The position numbers were made by a program, and so were the translations under genes. Below are positions 1 to 10,905 of a stretch of 64,000 nt of DNA, one piece after another. Under the pieces are notes generated by a model, which saw only the letters and a program-made list of their open reading frames with translations, searched no databases and was not told the origin of the DNA. The DNA lies in assembly GCA_019973155.2 (NCBI GenBank), contig BPQB01000073.1:108275-172274 (forward strand), in the 5' to 3' direction. Source of the stretch: Phanerochaete sordida (Eukaryota > Basidiomycota > Agaricomycetes > Polyporales > Phanerochaetaceae). How positions within the stretch are numbered: the stretch's first letter is position 1; the number at the start of each line of letters is the position of its first letter.

Positions 1-2013
1 CGCGGCGCGCGCCGCGCTCCACGCGTCCCACATCGCCGCGCGGGTCTCGGCCGTGCCGACCGCGCGCGCGAACGCGAGGACGCGGTAGACGTCGTGGAAG
101 TTGCTCGCGAGCCCGAGGCTCATGCGCACGACGCCGAGCTCGCGCCCGACGTGCACCTCGAAGTCCGCGAGCGTGTGCGCACACGTGAGCTGGTCCATCT
201 CCGCGCGCAGCCCGAGCAGCGCCGCGGCGCCGCCCGGGTTGCACATGCAGCCGGTGCGCAGCGAGATGTTCTGCGTCGTCGCGGCGTACTCGACGAACGA
301 GAGCGGGAGCATCTCGCCCGAGGGCTAGGGCGGACGTGGGTCAGCGCGAGGCGACTAGGCGTAGGTCCGAGGGGCACTCACGTCCAGGAAGATTAAGCTG
401 ATGACCGAGCCCGTCTCCGCTTGCTCGCCGACGGCCTTCGGGCGACGGGTGGGCAGGCGGGAGAGAACGCGGACGACAGGCTTGTCGGTGTTTTCATGCG
501 TGATCTCGGATAGCGAGGTCGCGAGGAAGTGTGTCAGGGCCGCAAGGCGGATAGGGAGGAAGGGGAGATAGGCTGAGAGGAAGCGGAGGCCGTCCGTGAT
601 CGCTGGGAGGCTCACGAAGTTAATCGTGCCATCCTGTAGAGCATGATAGTCAGCTGCCGCTCGCGATGACATTTGAAATAAGGCTGTTTGGCGACAGGCA
701 TGCGCAGGACGCACACCCCCGAGGCTATTCCAGACTGGGGATAACTCACCTCGAAGCGCGAGTGCATGTCATCACTCAGGCGGTGGACCATGCCGGGTGC
801 CTGGACGAGGTCGACAGTGCCTCCTGCGAACCACGGACGGCTGAGCTCCGCGAGGAAGGACTCTTTCACGACGAGGGCGCCGACGCCCGTCGGGAAGCCG
901 AACAGCTTGTAGAAGCTGAGCGCCATCGCATCAACGGGATAGTCGGCGAGGTTGATCACCGAGGTCGCCGCGAGCGCTGCCGCGTCGAGCAGGACGCTGT
1001 ACCCGAGCTGCTTTGCGTGTTTGACGAGCCCGAGGTTGTTCTTGCTGTTTGTCACGTTGGACTGGGCCGTGAGAGCCAACAGCGCGGGGGCGGTGTCGCC
1101 CGGAGCGCGGTGGGTTGCGAGAATGTCCTGATGCGCGGGAGATCAGAAAGTACACTTTGACACAAAAGATGGGGAGTACCATCGCTGTCTTGGTGTCGAC
1201 ACCACCTTGATCCAAACAGGGGATGTACACGACCTCGGACTTCTTGTTCGCGGCGTACACTCGGATGCCGTGCACGCTGTTGTGCGAGTCGGCGCTGAGC
1301 ACGTACGTCGAGCCCTCCTGGAAGGGGAACGCCTCGCCGACGAGCTTCAGCGCTGCAGTCGCGTTCGCGGTGAATACGACGGTGTACCCTGGGGGCGCCC
1401 TGAAGAACGACAGAACCGCCTGGCGCGCCTCTTCGGTGTAGCGCGACGAGAGCTGCGATCTGTGTGGATCACATTGTCAGCCCCACTCGATGAGACTAAG
1501 ATAAGGGAGGCGTTACGAGTTGTTGACCGAGTGCGTGTTGCCGAGCACGCTGCGGCGAAGGAAGTCGGTGTGCACGCGGATGAGGCTTTCGGGATAGAGG
1601 GAGGCGCCCATGTAGTCGACGTAGGTTTCGCCGGAGCGATCGAGCCGCGAGAAGTCGCTGCGCCTCAGAGCGTCCAACGTCCAGGTGAGCTTGTATTCGG
1701 GGTAGGTTTTGAGGAACTCCTTGAACGCGAGTGCGGCCTTTTCGTCGTCCTCCTGGAGTTCTGAAGTCGCCGCGTACAATGGCGGCGGCGGCTCGAGGGT
1801 GTGCGAGCTGGTCTCCGAGCCGTCCTGCGACGCGTCGTCATCGAAATGTGGCGCTGCAGACGTGCAGCCGAGCGTGAGCCCCGAGAACGCCATCGACTGC
1901 CGCTTGGCGACGACTTGTGTTGCCTGAGACATGCGCGACATGCGTTTTGGGTCGCGGAGGAAGGGCTGGGGGAGCGCGGCGGTCGGAGTCGGTTGCGACT
2001 GAGAGTTGCCCAT
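1..2013 (-). CDS. Molybdenum cofactor sulfurase-like PLP enzyme (5' part; runs off left edge)
   Basis: Class V aminotransferase/NifS-like protein, most like the N-terminal domain of Moco sulfurases, which use PLP to move sulfur from cysteine. Exons (minus): 2013-1517, 1459-1180, 1127-750, 633-382, 324-1, in phase with GT-AG introns. The start is the ATG at 2013, giving MGNSQSQ; Gly2 and Ser6 fit an N-myristoylation signal. Visible blocks: YVDYMGASLYP and GNTHSVNNS (substrate pocket), VVFTANATAALK, LSADSHNSVHG, then SFYKLFGFPTGVGAL, whose Lys should hold PLP, and RTGCMCNPGG, which carries the mobile-loop Cys of this family. About the first 540 residues are in the window. Any C-terminal MOSC domain would lie beyond base 1, so a free-standing Moco-sulfurase-like or cysteine-desulfurase-like protein without MOSC remains possible. 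Confidence 0.88.
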
Positions 2014-3289
2014 GGTGTGAGAGGTGTAGCACAAGTATTCGGAGAAGGCGGTCGAAGCAGGTTGGTGCCCAGCCTAGCCTCCAGGAGCGCAGGATTTATA
2101 CGAGGTGGCTAGGTCCGTATCGACCGAATCGGGGCGCGGGTTGACGCCAGTGCTCAGACCAGACTGAGATCCCAGATCAAGCGCGTCGGCGAGTCGTCAC
2201 GGCAGCAGTCACAGCCAGAGCCAGAGGGCGAGATGTCCAGAAAGCGCAGGCAGACGAGCTGGGACGTGTCAAAGCCCGAACCGCGCCTTGACGTCCCAAC
2301 CCCAACCTTAGACATGTCCCAATCAGGAAGGAGTCAGCGCATCGCCCATGCTTACCGCCACCGCTCGTCAGATCGCTGTTCCGGCTCCTACAGATCGTCG
2401 TCCTGTGCAAGACGCCAAAGATCTGCATGCCACCTGCTAGTCATTTGACAACGCCCCGCGTAGGTCCTTTCCATGACTTACCTTGCAGCGAAAAGACCCA
2501 GTTGATCCAGCCGTGGGGCTGGCAAATACGCTGGGACCGGCGTACTCGCTTTCCCAGCATCCACACCCTAACTCCTCTGAAGGCTATCTCTGTCTGTTAT
2601 TGATAATTCCGAATTGTTTGGCATGGGCGGACGTGGCGGTGATGTAGAAGTGATGTAGGGAACGGTGGAGGCATGGACGCCGCCATGGTTCGAACCAAAG
2701 CCCAGCCACCTGCTGCGCTTCGACGTGGGAGCAGGGAGCTTGCCGAGTGCGGAGCTTGCTTTCAGGGTTCCGCGGAACTCCTCCAGCCACACCTTCGCCC
2801 GACCGAAGTCACCCTGTCGGGCGTACAGGCTTCACGTCCAGGAAGCCGACGTCGAAGGATCTGGGAAGGGGAAGCCAGCGGATCCCACGTTGTCAGTGTC
2901 ATCGCACAGGGTAAGTCGCCACGTCGCTCGTCGCACTGTGCCTTGCTCTTGGATGCTCAGATAGCGGTAGCGATAGAGTAGCCTCGCTGTGTGAAACGCT
3001 ATCTAAGCCAGCGTAAATGAAAGCCGCACTGGTCTGCGCTATCAGCCTGCATATTCATCGGGAGGCAACACGTTCCCGAGGTTGGGCGACAAACAGTCGG
3101 AGGGCGACCCAACCGTCTGTTGCTGTCCCGCTCCCAAGCCGCCAAGTCGGCCGCATCTGTTACGCCCGCGCGTCACCATCTCCGCTCCCTGGCGCAGCGA
3201 AACGTCCGGCGGCCGCCTACACAGACAATTGGATTACAACACGCAGCAGCCAGCCAGCAGGATGCGCTGGCGGACGCGGGCCCCCGCCC

Positions 3290-4240
3290 TGTCCATGACA
3301 CAGGATGCCGTACCGCGCAGAGCTCGTGCGCGACCGGGCGAGCTTGATGCTGATGCGCGGCGCAGCGCGCGGACGCAGTGTCCCAGGCCGCCAGCGAGCC
3401 TTCGCGCGATCATACGCGGCCGCTGCACCCACGCAACCGCGACAGGCACGCGCACCGGCTGCCCGCCCGCGCCAGGCACGTGCCGCACGGGCTGTCCAAC
3501 AGGCGGGCCTCGCGACGCGCGCGGGAGATCTTGCGCGCGCAACGCGGCATCCGCGCAGAGCCTAACGGGCACCGCAGGCGGGACGCTGATCGCGCATGAC
3601 GGGCCCGCGGGGCCGCCCCGCGCGCCCCTCGGCCGACCGCGCGCGGGACCGCGAGTGCGCCCCCGCGACGCGCCGCCCGCGCAGGGCGGCGACGGCGCAC
3701 CCCAGCGAAGAAGGCGGCGGGCGCGCCAGGGCCCGGGAGCAGCAGCGCAGCCGCGTGGATATACCATGCGTCCGTGCGGCGGCGCGAGGCAGCACGCGCG
3801 AATTCCGAATTCGCGATTCCGAATTCGCAGACGCCACGCCGCGCCCAGTGCACTCGCGCACCGCGCACCCGAGGCGTTCCCGCGGGCTGCGTCGGACGGC
3901 GCGTGCGCCGCGGGAGGCTGGCCTGCCGCACGCGCGGGTGCACCCACGGTGCGATGTGCAGAGGCTGGGCGCGGCCGCGCGCGCACGGCCGGGTCGCCCG
4001 CTGCGCGGCGCGCGCGCGGTGCCTGCGCGCAGGGTCCTGATGCGGGCTGCCCGATCAGTCCGAGAAGCGATGTGTCGTGCGCGGAAGATGGGCGATCAAA
4101 GCTTGTAATGCTGGGCATGCTCTTCGCGAAGTACGCCAGATCCTGTGGCGCCCGGCGCGCGGGGTGCTGGGGTGCGGGCTCGGGGGTTCGGGGAGCGTTC
4201 CTGCGGGGGCCAATTCGCCGAGTGGCGCGGTTGCAGGGAG
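3290..4240. other. Extremely GC/CpG-rich block, open on both strands
   Basis: A segment made mostly of GCGC-, CGCG- and CGGC-rich words. Stop codons are so scarce that a 400-codon frame on + (3082-4284) and a 344-codon frame on - (3234-4268) overlap almost fully. Both translate to Arg/Ala/Pro/Gly-rich low-complexity sequence with no domain, so neither is called a gene. The flanks are much less GC-rich. It may be a CpG island, an old insertion or a structural element. Confidence 0.55.
3802..3829. repeat. Two tandem 14-bp copies containing GAATTC
   Basis: The unit ATTCCGAATTCGCG is directly repeated; the second copy differs at its last base. Each copy carries a GAATTC palindrome, and the preceding bases add another, so the stretch is nearly self-complementary. 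It stands out as AT-richer words inside the GC block. Confidence 0.7.
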
Positions 4241-5941
4241 ATACCGCTTTCGGCTCGGTCAGGGACATGGGCGCGGCGAGATAGCGACGGACTCACTTCG
4301 CGTAATTACGAAGATGGCCAGAGAGGGTGGCTGTCAGGACCTTGAGCTGCGACCCACAGAGGGTAAATGTTGCCGAGAGCTTAGCAGAGAGCAACGTAAC
4401 GGCGCAGAAGCGGGCACACCGCATTGAGTTTGGCGAAACACAACAGAGTTGCTAGATCACTTCCTATTCGGAATTCCTGGACGCCAGCGGGCCATCTGGG
4501 CATTCTAGTGCGGGTTGCCTGCATCAACAGGAGGACAATGTGGGGAGGGCGTGCCGATAATCTCGGGAAAAAGATCGCATGTGACAGCTCAGCGACTGTG
4601 GTACCGTCCGTCGCAGTGAACTGGACCAGATTGCATTTGCAGCGCAGTACGACGGAAAGTAGCTGGTGATTTGCTGTATTTTGGGGATACGCTGCATGGG
4701 GATATGACTCAATACACATAAGCAGATACCAGTCAAGGACCATGGAACTCACCGCCATCCTGCGCAGAGTTCATCCTGGCTTCGGCCCTATCCTTGAACG
4801 AGCCTCACGCGGGACTGGACTCTGAGACAAACTTGTCGGAGACGAACACCATAACGCCGAGGTGAGCCACAAGTACTGGGTCTGGGTGGGGTGCGTGTGC
4901 CATCCGTGACGAGAATGGCTCTACGGGGTGATAGGAGCAAGTCCGACCGAAGAGACTAGAACCGTCCTGGCTTGATGTCATGCGGCGAACACAACCCTGT
5001 GGTGTCGTGACGGCATTAGCACAATTGCAAGGTAGCGGAACAGACGTCGAAGAGGACACGGTACCTTGCATTTGTGCAGTAAAAGGCCGGGCAGGACCGC
5101 TCCAACGGCCATGTCACCATTCTGTTTCCACCCATCAGCCCTTCCATCCTTCGAAAACGAGGATAGCTCGACGGAACCGTGTTAAAAAGCTGGGACTAGT
5201 GCGCAGCACCCAAAGACCCCGCGACGGGAGGCATGGTCGCGCAAGCATTTGGGCTGACTTCAGGGGCCATAGGCCGCCAGTAACGTTCGGCACGACAACG
5301 TCCATGCGCCGCGTCGAGGGTCTGCGAGAGAAGCGGGTCAGTAGCTGGTAGAACTCGCTGCCATGTATGTACGCGTGCGTACCACGTTCCATGGCGTGCT
5401 CAATGGCGGAAGGCACGGCCCTCGGGGAGAAGGCGACGGCGCGCACAGCACGCGGGCGGTGCTGGCATGGCACGGTTGGCGGAAGCCTAGCGAGGCTTCC
5501 AGGACAGTCGGCTTGCAGTGCGAGCCTGAGACGGTGCTAAGTCCGTCGTGCGGTGGAGCAGCATGAGGCTAGCACCCCGCAGCAGTCCTTTCCTGGTGTG
5601 GCGGCACTTTGCGGACGAGAACTGTACGTCTCTGGCGGTCAGTTTTTTCTCAAGATGGCTATATTGCTCGAGACGTCTCCGGGCTGTGTCACAGACGCTT
5701 TTTCGAGGCTGAACGGCGGCGGTCACGGTGTTTTAGAGGCTCCTGAGGAGGCCAGGTCGGAATCTTGGGCAAGGACGAATGGTTCGGTTGCCACGGGGTA
5801 TGACCCTGCGAGGTCACATGATCGTTGATGCCATCATCAGAACCGAACCAACCTGCACCCGGCGCTGCTGCCGCCGCGTGAAGTCCAGCGACCACCACAT
5901 TCCTCTCTCTCCTCGCCGTTGCTCTCGACGACGCCAACGCC

Positions 5942-6976
5942 ATGTCCACAGCGCACAGACCAACATGGGACCCCGCCCAGGCGAAGGACGTCAAGGGCGG
6001 CTCGCGCCAGTTCTCCGTGCGAGACATGGCGGCACACACGAAGCTCAAGTTCCGGTACGTGCCCAGCTTGTTTCGCGAGGTCCGTGACTATATGCGTCTC
6101 TGTCCCTCTGCAGGCAGCCCGGACAGACCTCGGTAGACGAGATCAAGAAGCGCGACCTCCGCGCGGAGCTGCTCGCGGCAGAGGCAGAGGCACGGGACAA
6201 GAAGCGGAAGGCCGAGGGCAAGCCGCCGCTCGCAGTGGAGAACGGGGTTGCTGGGGAGGACGAGGCGAACAAGCGGCGGAAACTGCTGCAAGAGGCCATG
6301 GAGATGGACAAGGACGATGACGATGAGGACGAAAAGCCCACAGAGAGCGGAGAGAAGGAAGCCGAAGACGGCGAGGACAGCGAGGAGTGCGTATGGTTTT
6401 CCCTGGCCAGCAGCTGCGGTTCGCTGACCGTGCGCTCAGAGACGACGACGATGATGATGACGACGAAGACGACTCGGCCGAGCTCCTGCGCGAGCTGGAG
6501 AAGATCAAGCGGGAGCGCGCCGCTGAGAAGGAGAGGCAAGAGCGCGAACAGTCCGAATCTACGGCAGTCCAGCGCGAGGCCGAGATTGCGACGGCGAATC
6601 CGCTGCTGAACCTCGCGGCAGCCCTCGGCCAGACCCCGACCGGCGTGAACACGACTGTCCCGGGGACATTCGCCGTCAAGCGGAGATGGGACGATGGTGC
6701 GTAGTCACGCCCCTACCCGGATACTGAGGCTGAATCGCGCTGCTCTAGACCTGATCTTCAAGAACCAGGCATTGAGCCAGCGGGACAAGGACAAGGCGTC
6801 CGGAGGCTTCGTTAATGATTTGCTGCGGACAGAGTTCCACAAGTGCGTCCATCGTCCGCTCCCACACGCTATTTACCTGATCCTCGTTTCGCCCACAGAA
6901 AATTCATGCAGAAGTTTATCAAGGTACGCAGCTCTTCGCCTGCTTCTCGTTTTCATATTAACGTCTTCCGAAGTAG
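5942..6976 (+). CDS. cwc15: Cwc15/Cwf15 spliceosome-associated protein
   Basis: Pre-mRNA splicing factor of the Prp19/NineTeen-associated complex, acting in the nucleus. Exons: 5942-6054, 6114-6386, 6440-6696, 6749-6842, 6899-6923, and a final exon 6974-6976 holding only TAG; predicted length 254 aa. The N-terminus MSTAHRPTWDPA with SRQFSVRDMAAHTKLKFRQPG is the family signature. The middle is highly charged with an Asp/Glu run and KIKRERAAEKERQ helices. The C-terminus has NPLLNLA, FAVKRRWDDDLIFKNQA and ends LLRTEFHKKFMQKFIK as in other Cwc15 proteins. That ending favours the last intron (6924-6973, branch TTAAC). An alternative acceptor at 7147 would add about six residues and stop at 7168. 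Confidence 0.93.
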
Positions 6977-8270
6977 TGATCTCGTCGGGTGCCCTGCCGT
7001 GGATTGTACTTCTATTGCTTTTATGTCATCCCATGCCCCTCGCTTCCTCGAGCGAAACGATCGTCCGAAGCAGTGCCCTCGCCTTCCTTCCTTGCGGTGA
7101 GATCTGGTGAATTGTCCACATCCCTAAATTGCTATCGCTACGGACAGGTGAGCGACGCCAGTCCCTGATGGTCATCTCATAACTCCCCGGTTGGCCCTGT
7201 CGTCGATCTGCGCACGACTTCATACACCCCATGTCCTCCTGAAACTAGCTCTACGCAACGGCGGTTGCGAATCCAACTTCAAGAGGCCTACAGCCAGATC
7301 ACAGCGGCTCTCGCGCAGCAATGTCGTCGCGCACAGCACTGGTCTCTCGGCCATCCTGTGTGGCGCACTGACTTTCTTTGCTTGCCAACGTCCTGTGTCC
7401 GGAGCGACTGCTCTTGGCTCTGTCGATAGGCGGGCGGCGACCAGTGCTGGTACGTCTGCCTGGACGTCTAGTGGCATCAAGCGACGACTGACAGTGTTGC
7501 TACAGGACTGTCGTCCGCGCTATGCACTCGCCCTGCGGTGCGCGCATCCCCCGCCGCGTCTGCGCCACGCCAATTGGCACCCGTGCAAAAGTCCTGCTAC
7601 CGCAATGAAGCATCAATGACCCAGACACATCGCCATGGACGGCGGCGACAAGTCGCCCAAGCTCCAATGGCTCTGCGTGCAGGCGTCCCAGGGCACCCAC
7701 CTTTTCCAGGCGGCGCGGATCTTGCGCAGAGTGAGGTCGGCTAGTTCATGGTCAGTCGAGCGTCTTCGTGGTCCGTCTCTCGTTCTAAATGATTGTTTGC
7801 AGAGCGCGATACATGCGAGGGACGGCTGATCCATCTATTGGGTCGCGGTCAGGACTGCGCGCTGCGCTTTCCGTGCCTTTGAACGGATACATGTGCTCGA
7901 AAAGCGACCTACTGTTGTACTCCATCACAAAGAACGGCGTGCTTGTCGCGGCTGATACTTTCTAACCTTCAACCTAGGTCAAGACTCGATACGGGTCCTT
8001 CGAAATCTCCCAACGATATTTCAAGCTTAGGATCTTGAGCTACTTGCACCTGCCCGCCCTGGGCACCGGTGAAGTTGAAGTCTTGCGTCCACATTGGCAC
8101 CACGTCAAGTGAGCATCTGTGTAAACGGTCGCAGCTACAATCCGGGAGCCAGGCGCGCGCCAACTGATTGGGCGATATGCGGGAACCAGCAGGTATCTCC
8201 GCCACAGCTTTCGTTCTCCCACATACCTTCGTTAGGTCAAGGGAAGCACAGGTGCCCCATTAGTTGCGCC
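6977..8270. other. Intergenic region between Cwc15 and the HET block
   Basis: Short ORFs are present (for example 142 codons at 7191-7619 on +), but none has a recognisable domain or paralogue in the window. I see nothing supportable apart from probable 3' UTR of Cwc15 and the promoter of the first HET gene. Confidence 0.5.
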
Positions 8271-10380
8271 ATGCCTTCAGAAGATCAGGTCGTAGACCGT
8301 ACGTTACCACATCAACTACCTGAATATATCATCGCTTAGTCTCGTGCGCAGCAGGCGGACATTCGATAGCCAGTCTTCTTGGCAAAGCTCGAGAGTGGCT
8401 CGGCTCTGCGTCATCCGTGCGTACGGCAGGGCTGCTTGAGGAGTATATCGCGGACTAACACACTCCCCGACACAGACGGGATTGCCCCCCGGCCAGAGGA
8501 GGTTCAAATTTGGAAGCACGGTCATTTGCGAAGAGGACCCTCCCTGGGACACATCTGCGGTGGATCGAAACGGATCGATAGCCATTCCCCAGTTCAGAGA
8601 CATGCAAATGGGCGGACAAAAGCACGGAGAGTCCTTCTGGGAGAACTCTGCCGAGCTGCGCTTGAGTATATGGGGGCTCGTCAAGCTATCCGAGAAGGAG
8701 AACCTGCCACAAGAGACTCTCTTCTCCTCTTCCGGACGTGGGAGGCAGTTCGCTCTCATCCCCGAGCCTCGCTCCCCAATCCCTCTGCAATGGGCTCACT
8801 TTAGTCCTAAGGCCATTCCAACCGACCTCGCCGACAAGCCTTGCACTGAGCTGGGCGTCGACCAGCTGCTCACGATGCTAAACGACGTCTTGGGCACAAG
8901 CTATCAACTCAAGAAGCGAGGCCTCCGAGACGTTCTCGAGAGCCTCATCTCTACTTGCCCGGATTTCGGCCAAGTATACGGCATCCTGCGCGGGCGGTGG
9001 AAGGATGACTTTACGAAGCTGCTCCCACGCCTTGCTGAAGCGCAGGAGAAGGACGAGAAGCTACGAAAGGACGCCGTTCGTGATGGCTACATCGCAGACG
9101 CGCGAGTGCCCCGCAGACGCATCTGGGACCTGTACAGCAACCGCGTGCTCCCCTTCCATGCCATCCCGCCCTCGGCCCATCCGATGATGACACGCGAGCG
9201 TGTCACGGTATCGCACAGCTGGGTTGCCGGCGACGCTCTGACGCAGGTCTCGACGCCGATCAACGGCCACGAATGGCCAGTCCCGATGCCCCGCGCTACC
9301 ACTCTCGAGCACGTCCGCGTCGAGCTGCTCAACCTCGGTGCCGAGTATGCGTGGCTGGACATCCTTTGCCTGCGGCAGCGGGGACGCGATGAAGACGAAG
9401 ATACGCGGAAGGGGGAGTGGAAGATCGACGTGCCCACCATCGGAAACATCTACGGCGGGGAGCTCTGCCTCGCATACTTCAACGGGCTCGGGCTGCCCCT
9501 CGACCCCTCCCCGTCGACAATCGCATCCGACCGTCACTGGCTGAACCGCGTCTGGACAGTCCAGGAAGCGACGATATATTGGCTTCCCGGCGGACTCACT
9601 GGCACCTTCTCGGACGACACGCGCGCATTCTTCCAGCTCCTGCTCGCACACATGCCGCGCGGACCTCGAGCAGAGACTGGCCGGTGGCCATACGCAGTCC
9701 AGGCTATCCGTGGGCGTGCCTGCACGACGGAGCTTGACCGGGTCCACGGCGTCGCATACAGCATGTTCCCCGGAACGCTGCCAGTGTACGACGAAGGCAT
9801 GGCGCCCAAGGATGCCTGGACCGTACTCCTGAAGCACGTACATCCCTCCGCGCGTATCGAGCTCGCGCTGCGCCACATGATGACACGTCCACACGATCTC
9901 GCCTTGCTCCCCTCCTGGGACGACTTCCTCGCGGAAGACGTCAAGCTGCCGTCGTATGACGCAGCCTGGCCGCGGCTGAGCACTCTTGGAGAGGACAGTC
10001 TCGGGACAGCCGCGTCCGGGACCTTCTTCCAGAAGGAGGGCAACTCACTTGGCCCCGTGTATGTCGTGAGACAGCTGCAGGGCGATAGCAGCTCCGAAGC
10101 AACTCTGGAGCTGGAGGACACTACGAGCGGGCGTCCACACTACACGATCACTTGTCAAATCGGCGGAGAGCTGGTGGAGAGCACACCCTATCTCATCGTC
10201 AAGTGCTCGAGAGAGATCTGGCTCGTCGCAGAGGTGGTAGGGGAGCGCCACATTGGAAATCAGAACGCGTTCGAGGTAGTGAAACGAGGGTCGTTGTATT
10301 TCGCTGATGGTTCGCCGAAGCTTCCTGAACGATATGGCGCTCAGATTGTGTACTTACCAGGTGCACATGCGAGCACATGA
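8271..10380 (+). CDS. HET-domain protein 1 (heterokaryon-incompatibility type)
   Basis: Exons 8271-8298, 8340-8416 and 8476-10380; about 669 aa. The start ATG (MPSEDQVVD) was chosen because the tiny first exon splices in phase, ahead of an AREWL motif that also precedes the core in HET 2. The HET domain is near residues 243-395: RRRIWDLYSNRVLP, VTVSHSW, AWLDILCLRQ, VPTIGNIY, NRVWTVQEA. Before it lies a conserved 200-residue region (WGLVKL, LALMP-like PEPRSPIPLQW, LADKPC, DFGQVYG). After it come TELDRVHGVAY, LLPSWDDFL and a C-terminal block ending EVVKRG. HET domains act in fungal non-self recognition and cell death; the partner or allele system is unknown. The closest relative in the window is HET 2, next door on the same strand, so a tandem duplication is likely. 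Confidence 0.88.
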
Positions 10381-10905
10381 GTGGCAGTCGTGTAGCGTTG
10401 GTTGTGTATTTGAGCTACTGGTCCTCAAGTGATTTACTACGGGTCATAATGGTCATGGCCTGGCTACGCGCTGGACTGGCGCCCAAACTTGTCTCTTTCC
10501 TCGACCAACATGTCTGCTGCATAACTGACTTCATCGCCAACAGCCGCAACTTCTGCCCAAAAATGTAGAGCTTACTCAAATGGTCGAGGGAATACATCAA
10601 GATTCTGCCGCGAATTATGGAGGCAGCGGCACTAGCAGCGCATAAAATCATGCTGGTGCGCGACGAGTCGGGTGGTCGTAAGCCAGTAGAGCGTACGTTT
10701 TAAAGGCCCCACCAAGTCTGCCCAGCCATAGGCGGCCCTTTCATCAATATATCACATTCTAATTCGGTCCTCTTCAGCCCCGCAGCCGGGCCCAGACCAG
10801 CATCTGATCGGGCGGCATATCCACGACGATGCACAGCAGCCTTTGCTGTGCAAGGCCAACACGCACGGCACGCTGTAAGACTGGCCCTCACTTGCACTAT
10901 ATCCA
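10381..10905. other. Spacer between HET 1 and HET 2
   Basis: About 525 bases. Only short ORFs (63-93 codons) without recognisable features. It probably carries the HET 1 3' UTR and HET 2 promoter. Confidence 0.5.

Larger units (their letters stand above)
2014..5941. other. Long intergenic stretch without a convincing gene
   Basis: Nearly 4 kb between the sulfurase-like start and Cwc15. Only short or composition-driven ORFs occur. None shows a recognisable domain, a run of spliceable exons or family similarity that I can see. It contains the GC-rich block at about 3290-4240 (listed separately). A decayed element or non-coding RNA cannot be excluded from the sequence alone. Confidence 0.6.

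Noticed and set aside
3082..4284. 400-codon frame on + and 344-codon frame on - (3234-4268)
   Set aside because: They overlap almost completely, read as Arg/Ala/Pro/Gly low complexity, and exist only because stop codons are rare in this GC-extreme stretch.
7191..7619. 142-codon + ORF downstream of Cwc15
   Set aside because: No domain, no paralogue, no clear exon partners; length is expected by chance at this GC content.
9061..9894. 277-codon antisense frame within HET 1
   Set aside because: Mirror of a GC-rich coding frame. The + strand carries the HET domain; the antisense has no domain.
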